From assembly GCA_020436955.1 (NCBI GenBank), contig JAGQWW010000040.1:1-12835 (forward strand): a stretch of DNA of 12,835 nt. The letters are read 5' to 3'. Position numbers and translations under genes: made by a program. Source of the DNA: Saprospiraceae bacterium. GTDB taxonomy: Bacteria > Bacteroidota > Bacteroidia > Chitinophagales > Saprospiraceae. Below the pieces are notes generated by a model. The model did no database searches and was not told where the DNA came from. It saw only the letters and a list, made by a program, of their open reading frames with translations. The first letter of the stretch is position 1. Each line of letters opens with the position of its first letter. Positions 7,301 through 12,835 of this stretch are shown here, in pieces.

Positions 7301-9289
7301 GGAACCGGCACCTGATGTCACATTTACAGAAAAACTGTCGAGTAAAATTTTAGGTGCAATTTTATCAATAACCTTAATTAACTGAAGGTCCGAAGTGATT
7401 TCACCTGTACACGAATTCCAAACGGTCCAGGTTCTTAAAATTTTGAAAGCTACGCTCGTATCTACACCTGCACAAGCTTCAATTTTCTCATCTACGTAGC
7501 TTACTGTATAGTTACAGGTGGTACCCATAACACTTGGTGCACCGGAACCTGTATTTTCAAAAATATCACCGTCTTCCAACCCTCTAATCGGAACACCCTG
7601 ACCATTAGAAGGTCTGTAAATTGGTGTAATGATGGTATCAGGGATGTGCGTACGGGTGTCTATTATCGTATCAAACTGTGGGCAAAGACCCAAAGTAGTA
7701 TTATAAACATTGGTAAGGTTGTCTGTCTCAGCACTTGGATTGCCAAAGGTGGCATAAATTGGCGTACTGGTACCTGGTTCAAATCTATTTGGATTTGGAT
7801 CAGTTAGCGGGTTGTCGATGTTGTCATCGTATAATGGGTGCAAACTTACATCCAGGTCTTCTGCATCCAACCAATATGGACTAGTAGTGGTGAATGGATC
7901 TACTCCTGCAACATCATCTCCATCGTCATACAAGCAATACAATTTGGCAGCATCGATTGCTGCTGCATTATCCCTTAAATATGGATGTAGTGCAGTTGGG
8001 TTTACGATATTTGGGAAGGCCTCATACTGTTCACAAGTCCAGGTAATATCTTCAGGAAATTCCGGCGCTACCGGAGGCAATAATTGAACATATTGCTCAC
8101 AGGTTCCGGATTGATTGCCATAATCATCAACTGCCAGCCAAATTCGGGTAAACAAGATACCATCACATGGATCCAGATTATCCTGAAACTGATTAACCAG
8201 ATTGATGGTTAGATCGTTATCACAGTTATCTACTGCTACCGGTGGTGGTACCGCATTTAAATCATCAGAGCATTGGATCTCAATCACAGTAACCGGACAT
8301 ATAAATTTAGGTGGTGTTTTATCTTCTATTTTGATGGTTCCCCAGCAGGAGTTTTGGTCACAATCATTGATAATTGTTACGCGCAAAGCTTGTCCTGCAT
8401 GACGACAATCTACAGTATTTCCGATCAAACGGTTTGAACGGTCCCTTATTTGTACTGTATAGCCATCGTAGGTATTATAGGTTCCTTCCAGAATCATATC
8501 AGGGTTGATAACTCCAAACCCTGCAGTGTCCAATGAAACCTGTACGGTATCATTACAGGCCATTTGATTAGTTTGAATGAAAACACCTAATGAATCACGG
8601 TTAGAACATCCATTAGCATCAGTTTCTTCAACGATTATTCGGTGAGGTCCAGAACCGGGGAAATTGCCCCATGCAATGGTCAATTGATTACCTGATTGGT
8701 TACTAACTGCTCCTGCTGTACTGGCAAAATACCAGGTATAGGTGCTACCTGTATGGAAAACAGCCTCGTATGTAACAGAGCTATTATTACAGGCAAAGTT
8801 TTCTCCCAATATTTCGGTTGCCGGTCCTGCTAATACTTCAAAATCAGCTCCGACTCTTGTTGAAACATCTGCATCACACTCGCATTGTGCATACAGGGTA
8901 GTAACTCCTATTACGGAAGGATCAACAGCACCTGCTGCGACCGGGTCAAATGGACTTCCGGTTCCAACCATATTACCACCTGTGGGGGCATCCCACCAGG
9001 TTAATTGGTCAACTGTAGTGCCGGGAGGGCATGGTGTAGCACAATCTGCTAAGAGGCCACTGCCAGCCGGAACGGAGCCATTTAAACAAATAGCATAGCC
9101 TGAAACACCGGTTGGTGCATCAGCCATCATCATTTTGCTCGAGGCATCTGATTCCTTAAAGAATTGCTTCTTAAGGTGAATGGTGCCGGGGGCGACCAGG
9201 AATGTTAATAATGAAAAGAATAGGGAGAAAGATGCGAATCTAACTCCGTTGTTTTTCAATAGTTCGTTTGTGGGAACCTGCTTTCTCAT
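4328..9289 (-). CDS. Giant T9SS-secreted multidomain protein (HYR-like repeats, dockerin- and cohesin-like segments)
   Basis: The product has 1653 residues from the ATG at 9289; a GTG at 9322 would add 11. Residues 18-33 are a hydrophobic export segment. A PKD/Ig-like part follows (about 160-320), then HYR-like beta modules, each opening with a D-x-x-x-P phrase: about 323 (DKTPPKFICP), 642 (DKIAPKIL), 745 (DNTVPAMIC), 836 (DKLRPECYAP), 1034 (DDEAPVLSY) and 1129 (DCKKPTPVCH). Residues 1242-1300 resemble a carboxypeptidase-regulatory-like domain. Residues 1302-1355 hold two dockerin-like calcium-loop/helix repeats (GVSTFDLVMISRHVL; DANRSGTVTTLDLVELRKLI), with DVNGDA near 1413. About 1436-1557 is a cohesin-like beta domain (AGQTITIPFEF, GYQFSLEFD). 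About 1567-1653 is a type A T9SS sorting domain (LYQNKPNPFDNTT, AGYHEVQLD, final KKMMLLR), which is cleaved when the protein is placed outside the cell. It is a single-gene unit with a terminator downstream. Adhesion or matrix function is inference; no catalytic domain is visible. Confidence 0.92.
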   Translation of the reverse strand: MRKQVPTNELLKNNGVRFASFSLFFSLLTFLVAPGTIHLKKQFFKESDASSKMMMADAPTGVSGYAICLNGSVPAGSGLLADCATPCPPGTTVDQLTWWDAPTGGNMVGTGSPFDPVAAGAVDPSVIGVTTLYAQCECDADVSTRVGADFEVLAGPATEILGENFACNNSSVTYEAVFHTGSTYTWYFASTAGAVSNQSGNQLTIAWGNFPGSGPHRIIVEETDANGCSNRDSLGVFIQTNQMACNDTVQVSLDTAGFGVINPDMILEGTYNTYDGYTVQIRDRSNRLIGNTVDCRHAGQALRVTIINDCDQNSCWGTIKIEDKTPPKFICPVTVIEIQCSDDLNAVPPPVAVDNCDNDLTINLVNQFQDNLDPCDGILFTRIWLAVDDYGNQSGTCEQYVQLLPPVAPEFPEDITWTCEQYEAFPNIVNPTALHPYLRDNAAAIDAAKLYCLYDDGDDVAGVDPFTTTSPYWLDAEDLDVSLHPLYDDNIDNPLTDPNPNRFEPGTSTPIYATFGNPSAETDNLTNVYNTTLGLCPQFDTIIDTRTHIPDTIITPIYRPSNGQGVPIRGLEDGDIFENTGSGAPSVMGTTCNYTVSYVDEKIEACAGVDTSVAFKILRTWTVWNSCTGEITSDLQLIKVIDKIAPKILLDSFSVNVTSGAGSPHGTCTSTGLLIPPVVWDNCSDEFEVQIFTSVGEAIYVNGFDGRDGGYIPAPGLEIGMHDVKYAVTDACGNRTEKIVKVKVVDNTVPAMICSEFTEVSLTIDGTARVCAPVFDEGSYDLCGIDSFVIKRMDEPDIDFRPCMNFYCDDDTVMVVLRAYDYSGNHNECMVEVHVQDKLRPECYAPADVWIPCVDIPKYANLSDTAFLNQYFGVPTGYDNCEVTVEELSPNINVDQCRSGTIVRRFRAVDQNGLTNLGNCRQRITITPVHDYVIHFPADWLGACHSIEEADTVEVEEIGCDQIAINYSDLRFDISSDGACYKIIRTWYVMNWCSYDGVSDPIRVPYDADGVTIDATTYSAHGFYRYEQLIKVIDDEAPVLSYDGPTEFCGGQTPACNGYVSMYPDIQEDCTTDLEVSWKLDLFSDGSINANGLDSIHQNLPFGQHRITFYAVDGCRNASNITINFEVKDCKKPTPVCHNGLSIDLMQTGMVSITWEEFDNGSFDFCTPQQQLKFRLNRIVDRNGDGIINAADYIMTVPQTDTVRYLCKDLGLNYVQLWVGDNYNNWDFCTAYIVVQDNMGACSNNGSKVAGAISTEDGNGVQDVKVNISGGSPSVMTSSSGAFNFPNVPNNYDYTLVPQKDTDPLNGVSTFDLVMISRHVLHTNPLNSPYKIIAADANRSGTVTTLDLVELRKLILRVSNQLRNNTSWRFVDKNYIFPDPANPFASAFPEIININNLDSDKLNTDFVAIKIGDVNGDARTNTFNNVGNRSFQEDFNIQVRNQYLQAGQTITIPFEFNGKEAIGYQFSLEFDAEVLALDQIIENSLFRKDHFGTANLDKGVLTASWFNPQGASNAIQRFELSFKVLKNARLNEVIEINSVLTEAEAYGTDGSLKNVKLVFDDGSASLVGYELYQNKPNPFDNTTIIGFKLPEGSPVELTVYDMSGKQVYQIQQNLEAGYHEVQLDKNQLSGYGMYYYRLETPAYTASKKMMLLR

Positions 9290-9468
9290 GGGATTGGCAG
9301 TTTTGCTCAATTTAAAATTCACTCGGTTTACAAAAGCATATAGCTTTGCCCTGTGTCGACAGGACAGTTTTTTCTAGTAACTAACTTGATTGCACGGAAT
9401 GCAACGGTATTAAATCGAACCTATGGTAGTAGATTCAATTTGATTACTGTTTGCAATTAGGTTTGGAT

Positions 9469-9508
9469 TACATGGAAAATCATTTTATATCTAAATTTTC
9501 CACATGTA
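9469..9508. repeat. Imperfect inverted repeat in the giant gene's leader
   Basis: Bases 9469-9480 (tacatggaaaat) are complementary to 9495-9508 (attttccacatgta), giving 12 pairs with a 2-base bulge around a 14-base A+T-rich loop. It lies about 180 bases upstream of the ATG at 9289, inside the transcript if the promoter at 9591-9619 is used. It has no U-tract on the gene's strand, so it is not an obvious terminator. An RNA hairpin or a dimeric protein-binding site are both possible. Confidence 0.45.
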
Positions 9509-9590
9509 TAGGTAAGTCAAAATTGTGCCAGAATAACAGAAAAGCACTAATAGAAATATGGTAATTTTAATATTATAATAAATTTTAATA

Positions 9591-9619
9591 CAAAACTACT
9601 CAATGTAAATAATTGAAAA
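9591..9619 (-). promoter_or_regulatory. Candidate promoter of the giant gene
   Basis: On the minus strand bases 9598-9591 read TAGTTTTG, an exact fit to the TAnnTTTG -7 consensus. Sixteen bases upstream is TTTTC (9619-9615), a weak -33 match with rather short spacing. Transcription from here would give a leader of nearly 300 bases. In DNA this A+T-rich a chance match is possible. Confidence 0.35.
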
Positions 9620-9712
9620 TCAGCTATTTAAAAATGTAATGTAAGGATGATTTCAAGGGTGTATTACGATAAAAAATATATAGAAAAAGATAAAATGTGA
9701 TTGTGGTCTTTA

Positions 9713-10366
9713 CTATGATTTAGGATTACGTCCTTTTAACATGGGAACAAAACGGAAATCATCCAATAACTCATCCTTGTATTTACTTTCTGACACTTTG
9801 AGTATTCGATGCATTTTTTGATTTTCAATGCCAATAGGGATTATCATAATACCACCGACTTTCAATTGTTCCAATAATTGCTTTGGTAATTCAGCGGCAC
9901 CTGCTGTTACGATGATTTTGTCAAAAGGTGCATATTCGGGTAAACCTTTCCATCCGTCTCTCCAAAAGGTCCGAATGTTGGTATAGCCCATTTCTTCCAG
10001 TAATTTACTTGCCTTGAGGTAGAGTGCTTCTTGTCTTTCAACCGTAAAAACCCTGGCACCCATTTCTGCAAGGATTGCAGCCTGATAACCTGAGCCTGTA
10101 CCTATTTCCAAGACATGTTCTCTGGGTTTGATTTCAAGTGCAGCACTTTGATAAGCAACAGTAAAAGGTTGTGAAATGGTTTGTTCTTCTCCTATTGGAA
10201 ATGGTTTGTCGACATAGGCCCAATCCTGAAATGCCAATTCCATGAAAAAGTGGCGGGGAACCCTCATTATAGCTTCCAGGACTGCTTTATCTTTGATACC
10301 TTTTTTGGCAATTCCATCCACCAATCTTTTTCGCATTCCTTTATGTCTGTAAGTATCGCTTGGCAC
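9713..10366 (-). CDS. pcm: Protein-L-isoaspartate O-methyltransferase
   Basis: The 217-residue enzyme transfers a methyl group from S-adenosylmethionine to isoaspartyl residues in aged proteins, starting their repair in the cytoplasm. It shows the family's motifs in order: the N-terminal RKRLVDGIAKKGIKD helix, VPRHFF, the signature GEEQTISQPFTVAYQ, the SAM-binding motif I VLEIGTGSGYQAAILAE (residues about 85-101), the acidic VFTVER strand end, the FDKIIVTAGAAELP strand, and the C-terminal FVPMLKG. Length fits the family (about 210-220). The start is the GTG at 10366: an in-frame stop lies 18-15 bases upstream, and the internal ATG at 10336 would remove the conserved DTYRHKG segment. It is divergent from the phosphohexomutase, 103 bases apart. 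Confidence 0.95.
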   Translation of the reverse strand: MPSDTYRHKGMRKRLVDGIAKKGIKDKAVLEAIMRVPRHFFMELAFQDWAYVDKPFPIGEEQTISQPFTVAYQSAALEIKPREHVLEIGTGSGYQAAILAEMGARVFTVERQEALYLKASKLLEEMGYTNIRTFWRDGWKGLPEYAPFDKIIVTAGAAELPKQLLEQLKVGGIMIIPIGIENQKMHRILKVSESKYKDELLDDFRFVPMLKGRNPKS

Positions 10367-10433
10367 TTCTTTTATTAATTTTTACTTTACAAGTGATGTG
10401 GGCAATATTTTTTAAATTCGCCACGAAGGAAAT

Positions 10434-10441
10434 CAAAACTA
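10434..10441 (-). promoter_or_regulatory. Candidate -7 element for pcm
   Basis: Read on the minus strand, the bases give TAGTTTTG, an exact match to TAnnTTTG, about 70 bases ahead of the pcm start. No good -33 TTG is found at the expected distance upstream, so the call rests on the -7 element alone. No clear promoter for the divergent mutase gene is visible in the same 103-base gap. Confidence 0.3.
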
Positions 10442-10469
10442 ATCATTCGCACCTAAAAAGATTTCATTT

Positions 10470-11864
10470 ATGACCAAAATTAAGTTCGGTACAGATGGCT
10501 GGAGAGCCATTATCGCCCAAGATTATACGGTAGACAACGTAAAAAGAGTGTCTGAAGGGACCGCTCTTTGGTTGAAAAATAAAAAAGGAAGACAGGTAGT
10601 GATCGGCCATGATTGCCGATTTGCCGGTGAGCTGTTTGCTATGACATCAGCCCAGGTTTTTGCTGCCCATGGTATAAAAGTATACCTGGCAAAAGGGTAT
10701 GTTTCAACACCTATGGTGTCTTTGGGTACTGTTAAGACCAAGTCAGAAATTGGAGTAGTTATTACTGCCAGCCACAACCCTCCGTCTTATAATGGTTATA
10801 AATTGAAGTCAAGCCTGGGAGGTCCTATGATACCTTCAGAGGTAACTGAGGTAGAAGATTTAGTACCTGATGCGGTTCCTCACAATCTTCCTTCTGTGAA
10901 GGATATGGAGGAAATGGGACTTTTGGAATATATTGATTTGGAGGATATGTACATCCAGCATGTGGAAGCCAATTTCGACATGGATGCTATCCGCAATTCT
11001 AATATCGGGGTTGGTTATGATGCGATGTATGGCGCAGGCCAGCGTGCAATGTTGAAATTATTGCCTGGTATAACAGCATTGCATTGCGATGATAATCCTG
11101 GCTTTAAAGGTCAGGCTCCTGAGCCAATCCATAGAAATCTTACTGAATTGTCAGAGCTCATGGCCAACAATCCTGACCTTAAAGTTGGTATAGCGAACGA
11201 TGGAGATGCTGACAGGATAGGTATGTATGATGCTTCCGGTAATTTTGTCGATTCTCACCACATCTTATTGTTGTTGCTTCTATATATGCATAAGTATAAA
11301 AAGCAAAATGGGAAAGTTGTATTTACTTTTTCAGTGACCGATAAGATGAAGAAGATGGCGGAAAAATTTGGACTGCCATATGAGATTACCAAAATCGGTT
11401 TCAAATACATCGCTGAAATCATGGCTAATGAAGATGTGATTGTAGGTGGAGAAGAATCAGGAGGATTGGCAGTAAAAGGCCATATACCTGAAAGAGACGG
11501 AATTTGGATAGGTATTATGGTGCTGGAATTCATGGCTAAAACCGGTAAAACACTTGAGGATTTAATCCAGGAAGTTTACGATGAGGTGGGTTCTTTCTCA
11601 TTTGACAGGGATGATTTACATATTTTGGAAAGTCAGAAACAGGCAGTAATCAATAATTGTGAGAACAACCCGTACAAATCCTTTGGTGATTATACAGTAG
11701 AGTCTCTGGAAACGGTAGATGGGTATAAATTCAATCTGGGAGATGAAAAGTGGGTCATGATTAGGCCATCTGGTACAGAACCAGTGTTGAGGGTATATGC
11801 TCAGGCTCCTGATGCCAAGGAAGTTAGGGCCATGCTGGATGCTGCCAGGTCAACCATATTATAA
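10470..11864 (+). CDS. Alpha-D-phosphohexomutase (phosphoglucomutase/phosphomannomutase family)
   Basis: This 464-residue cytoplasmic enzyme moves phosphate between C1 and C6 of a hexose, linking glycolytic sugar phosphates to nucleotide-sugar synthesis. All four family motifs are present and intact: the N-terminal FGTDGWR (residues 6-12), the active-site loop TASHNPP with the phosphoserine S101, the magnesium loop DGDADR (D244, D246, D248), the sugar-binding loop GGEESGG (326-332), and the phosphate-binding loop RPSGTEP (432-438). Length is typical for the bacterial family (about 450-480). GEESGG differs from the GEQSG of GlmM and the GEMSG of many bacterial PMM/PGM enzymes, so I do not assign a substrate or a gene symbol. 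It is monocistronic, with a perfect terminator at 11873-11906. Confidence 0.93.
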   Translation: MTKIKFGTDGWRAIIAQDYTVDNVKRVSEGTALWLKNKKGRQVVIGHDCRFAGELFAMTSAQVFAAHGIKVYLAKGYVSTPMVSLGTVKTKSEIGVVITASHNPPSYNGYKLKSSLGGPMIPSEVTEVEDLVPDAVPHNLPSVKDMEEMGLLEYIDLEDMYIQHVEANFDMDAIRNSNIGVGYDAMYGAGQRAMLKLLPGITALHCDDNPGFKGQAPEPIHRNLTELSELMANNPDLKVGIANDGDADRIGMYDASGNFVDSHHILLLLLLYMHKYKKQNGKVVFTFSVTDKMKKMAEKFGLPYEITKIGFKYIAEIMANEDVIVGGEESGGLAVKGHIPERDGIWIGIMVLEFMAKTGKTLEDLIQEVYDEVGSFSFDRDDLHILESQKQAVINNCENNPYKSFGDYTVESLETVDGYKFNLGDEKWVMIRPSGTEPVLRVYAQAPDAKEVRAMLDAARSTIL

Positions 11865-11872
11865 ATAAGGAT

Positions 11873-11906
11873 AAAAAAAGGAGGTCGTTTTGACCTCCTT
11901 TTTTTT
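11873..11906. terminator. Bidirectional terminator between the mutase and the LytTR gene
   Basis: Bases 11873-11886 (seven A, then ggaggtc) pair perfectly with 11892-11905 (gacctcc, then seven T), a 14-base-pair stem with a 5-base loop. T-tracts flank the stem on both strands, so it can end the mutase transcript (plus) and the LytTR transcript (minus). The stop codon of the LytTR gene (bases 11907-11905) overlaps the outer edge of the stem. Confidence 0.9.
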
Positions 11907-12648
11907 ATGCTCCGATAGTTTCCAAAAATTCATCTTTTCGGGAATCAGATAGATTCAATTGAGCTCCATCTGACATAGCTATCCTCAATTTTTTTCCCTT
12001 CTGAAGCATCTTAATGTATTTCAAGTTGATGATGTCTGTGCGATTGATTCGAAAAAAGTTAAAGTCATTGAGCAAGCCTTCGTAATATTTTAAAGTTCTT
12101 GATACCAGATAATTTTCATTATTAAGGAGGTAGAATTTGGTGTAATTATTTTGGGCTTCGCATCTTATTATTTGTTCCAAATCGACGAATATTAACCCAT
12201 CCATAGTGGGAAGGGTAATTTTTTCAAAAACGTTTTGAATATTTTCCTTGAGTACAGATAGTTGTTTACTGCTTTTTACCAGACTCTTTTTCTCTCTTAC
12301 CCTTTCAAGTGAATTGCGGAGTTCATCCAGATCAATGGGTTTCAGTAGGTAATCGATGGCGGATAGTCGGAATGCTTTAATGGCAAAGTTGTTATATGCG
12401 GTGGTAAAAACAACTTCAAAAGTAAGGTCATGATAATGTTCGATCAATTCAAAACCATTTTTTCCGGGAAGTTCAATATCCAGGAAAACTACGTCTGGTT
12501 TTCCTTTTTCAATTTCTTTTATGGCCATATCCACGCTATTACATTCTGCCAGGATGGTTACGTCCTCACAAAAATTATTCAGCATGTTGGCCAAAGTTTT
12601 TCGACTTTTTTCTTCATCCTCTACAATCAGAGCTTTGAGGGTTCTCAT
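11905..12648 (-). CDS. LytTR-family response regulator
   Basis: The 247-residue protein has an N-terminal receiver domain (about 1-120) and a C-terminal LytTR DNA-binding domain (about 148-245). Receiver residues are all present: the acidic pair E10-D11, the phospho-acceptor D57 in FLDIELPGKNGFEL, T83 in FTTAY and K103 in DYLLKPID. The LytTR part shows CEAQNNYTKFYL, the YLVSRTLKYYEGLL helix and FFRINRTDIINLKYI, as in AlgR/AgrA-type regulators. The ATG at 12648 places the receiver in the normal position. Such regulators usually pair with a LytS/YehU-type histidine kinase; none is in the window, though it could lie just beyond the right edge on the same strand. The target genes cannot be told from sequence. 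Confidence 0.95.
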   Translation of the reverse strand: MRTLKALIVEDEEKSRKTLANMLNNFCEDVTILAECNSVDMAIKEIEKGKPDVVFLDIELPGKNGFELIEHYHDLTFEVVFTTAYNNFAIKAFRLSAIDYLLKPIDLDELRNSLERVREKKSLVKSSKQLSVLKENIQNVFEKITLPTMDGLIFVDLEQIIRCEAQNNYTKFYLLNNENYLVSRTLKYYEGLLNDFNFFRINRTDIINLKYIKMLQKGKKLRIAMSDGAQLNLSDSRKDEFLETIGA

Positions 12649-12779
12649 TTTTCGCTAACAGTTTAATTTTGATAATTACTTTTCCCCTTTTTCTGGCTGT
12701 ATGATTTTCCCAAAACGCGATAAAAGCACAAAATTCAAATTACTGACAAGGTTGAAGGTTGGCTTTTAAAAAGAAGAAC

Positions 12780-12810
12780 GTTAAAAAATCCAATGGTGGT
12801 CTTTTTTAAC
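12780..12810. repeat. A+T-rich inverted repeat upstream of the LytTR gene
   Basis: Bases 12780-12788 (gttaaaaaa) and 12802-12810 (ttttttaac) are perfect 9-base inverted arms around a 13-base loop containing two ggt units. It lies just downstream of the -7 candidate at 12822-12829 and about 130 bases before the LytTR start. It could be an operator, a leader hairpin, or the weak terminator of a minus-strand gene beyond the window. Confidence 0.4.
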
Positions 12811-12821
12811 AATTAAGATGC

Positions 12822-12829
12822 AAATATAC
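12822..12829 (-). promoter_or_regulatory. Candidate -7 element for the LytTR gene
   Basis: On the minus strand the sequence reads TATATTTG followed by CATC, an exact match to TAnnTTTG. The -33 region lies beyond the window edge, so it cannot be checked. Use of this site would give the LytTR transcript a leader of about 165 bases. Confidence 0.35.
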
Positions 12830-12835
12830 TTTTTC

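Larger units (their letters stand above)
9290..9712. other. A+T-rich region upstream of the giant gene
   Basis: About 420 bases lie between the giant gene start and the end of pcm, both on the minus strand. The region is strongly A+T-rich and has no gene-like frame. It contains an inverted repeat at 9469-9508, a small one at 9390-9404 (ttgca-cggaa-tgcaa), and a promoter candidate at 9591-9619. No clear hairpin terminator follows the pcm stop. Confidence 0.6.

Noticed and set aside
7812..8087. Plus-strand open frames inside the giant gene (also at 6134-6454, 6718-6921, 8202-8402 and 8742-9098)
   Set aside because: They lie wholly opposite a long, well-supported minus-strand coding region and show no family motifs of their own.
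11255..11533. Minus-strand open frame opposite the phosphohexomutase
   Set aside because: It is fully antisense to a conserved enzyme gene and shows no recognisable domain.
1..12835. A defence, toxin-antitoxin, prophage or transposon system
   Set aside because: No transposase, integrase, nuclease, toxin-antitoxin pair, attachment site or tRNA is visible; all gene-sized frames are accounted for by metabolic, surface, repair or regulatory genes.

Overview
The window looks like a chromosomal segment from a member of the Bacteroidota, most likely a Saprospiria-like (Saprospiraceae/Lewinella-type) bacterium. The evidence is a very large secreted protein with HYR-like modules and a type IX secretion (T9SS) C-terminal sorting domain, a LytTR response regulator, a lipoprotein with a Bacteroidota surface-export motif after its lipobox cysteine, A+T-rich intergenic DNA, and several sites that fit the Bacteroidota sigma factor consensus (TAnnTTTG at -7, TTG/TTTG near -33). 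The assignment to genus level is inference.

Layout. (1) Bases 1-2454, plus strand: the end of paaA, then paaB, an unrecognised exported/membrane protein gene and paaC. They are closely spaced (30, 17 and 5 bases) and read as one operon. PaaA, PaaB and PaaC are the oxygenase part of the phenylacetyl-CoA 1,2-epoxidase, the ring-activating step of aerobic phenylacetate breakdown. The FeS-maturation gene paaD and the reductase gene paaE are not in the window: the next gene converges from the other strand 12 bases after paaC. They may lie upstream of the window or elsewhere. (2) Bases 2467-2964, minus strand: a small two-helix membrane protein with a PH-like cytosolic domain, with a good promoter in front of it. 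(3) Bases 2965-3279: divergent intergenic DNA holding a 119-base G-rich degenerate heptamer array. (4) Bases 3280-4264, plus strand: a surface-type lipoprotein and an Hsp15-like S4 RNA-binding protein. (5) Bases 4328-9289, minus strand: one gene for a ~1650-residue T9SS cargo protein, with a shared terminator at its 3' end and a ~420-base A+T-rich upstream region. (6) Bases 9713-10366, minus strand: pcm, protein-L-isoaspartate methyltransferase. (7) Bases 10470-11864, plus strand: an alpha-D-phosphohexomutase. (8) Bases 11905-12648, minus strand: a LytTR response regulator, convergent with the mutase and sharing a perfect terminator hairpin with it. (9) Bases 12649-12835: leader/promoter DNA.

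Apart from the paa operon the genes are mostly single transcription units with unrelated housekeeping, surface or regulatory roles. I see no phage, insertion sequence, CRISPR array, toxin-antitoxin or defence island, and no RNA gene. The items most worth a second look are the exported Cys-x2-Cys-x2-Cys protein inserted in the paa operon, the in-phase heptamer array between divergent promoters, and the modular giant protein that carries both a dockerin-like and a cohesin-like segment.
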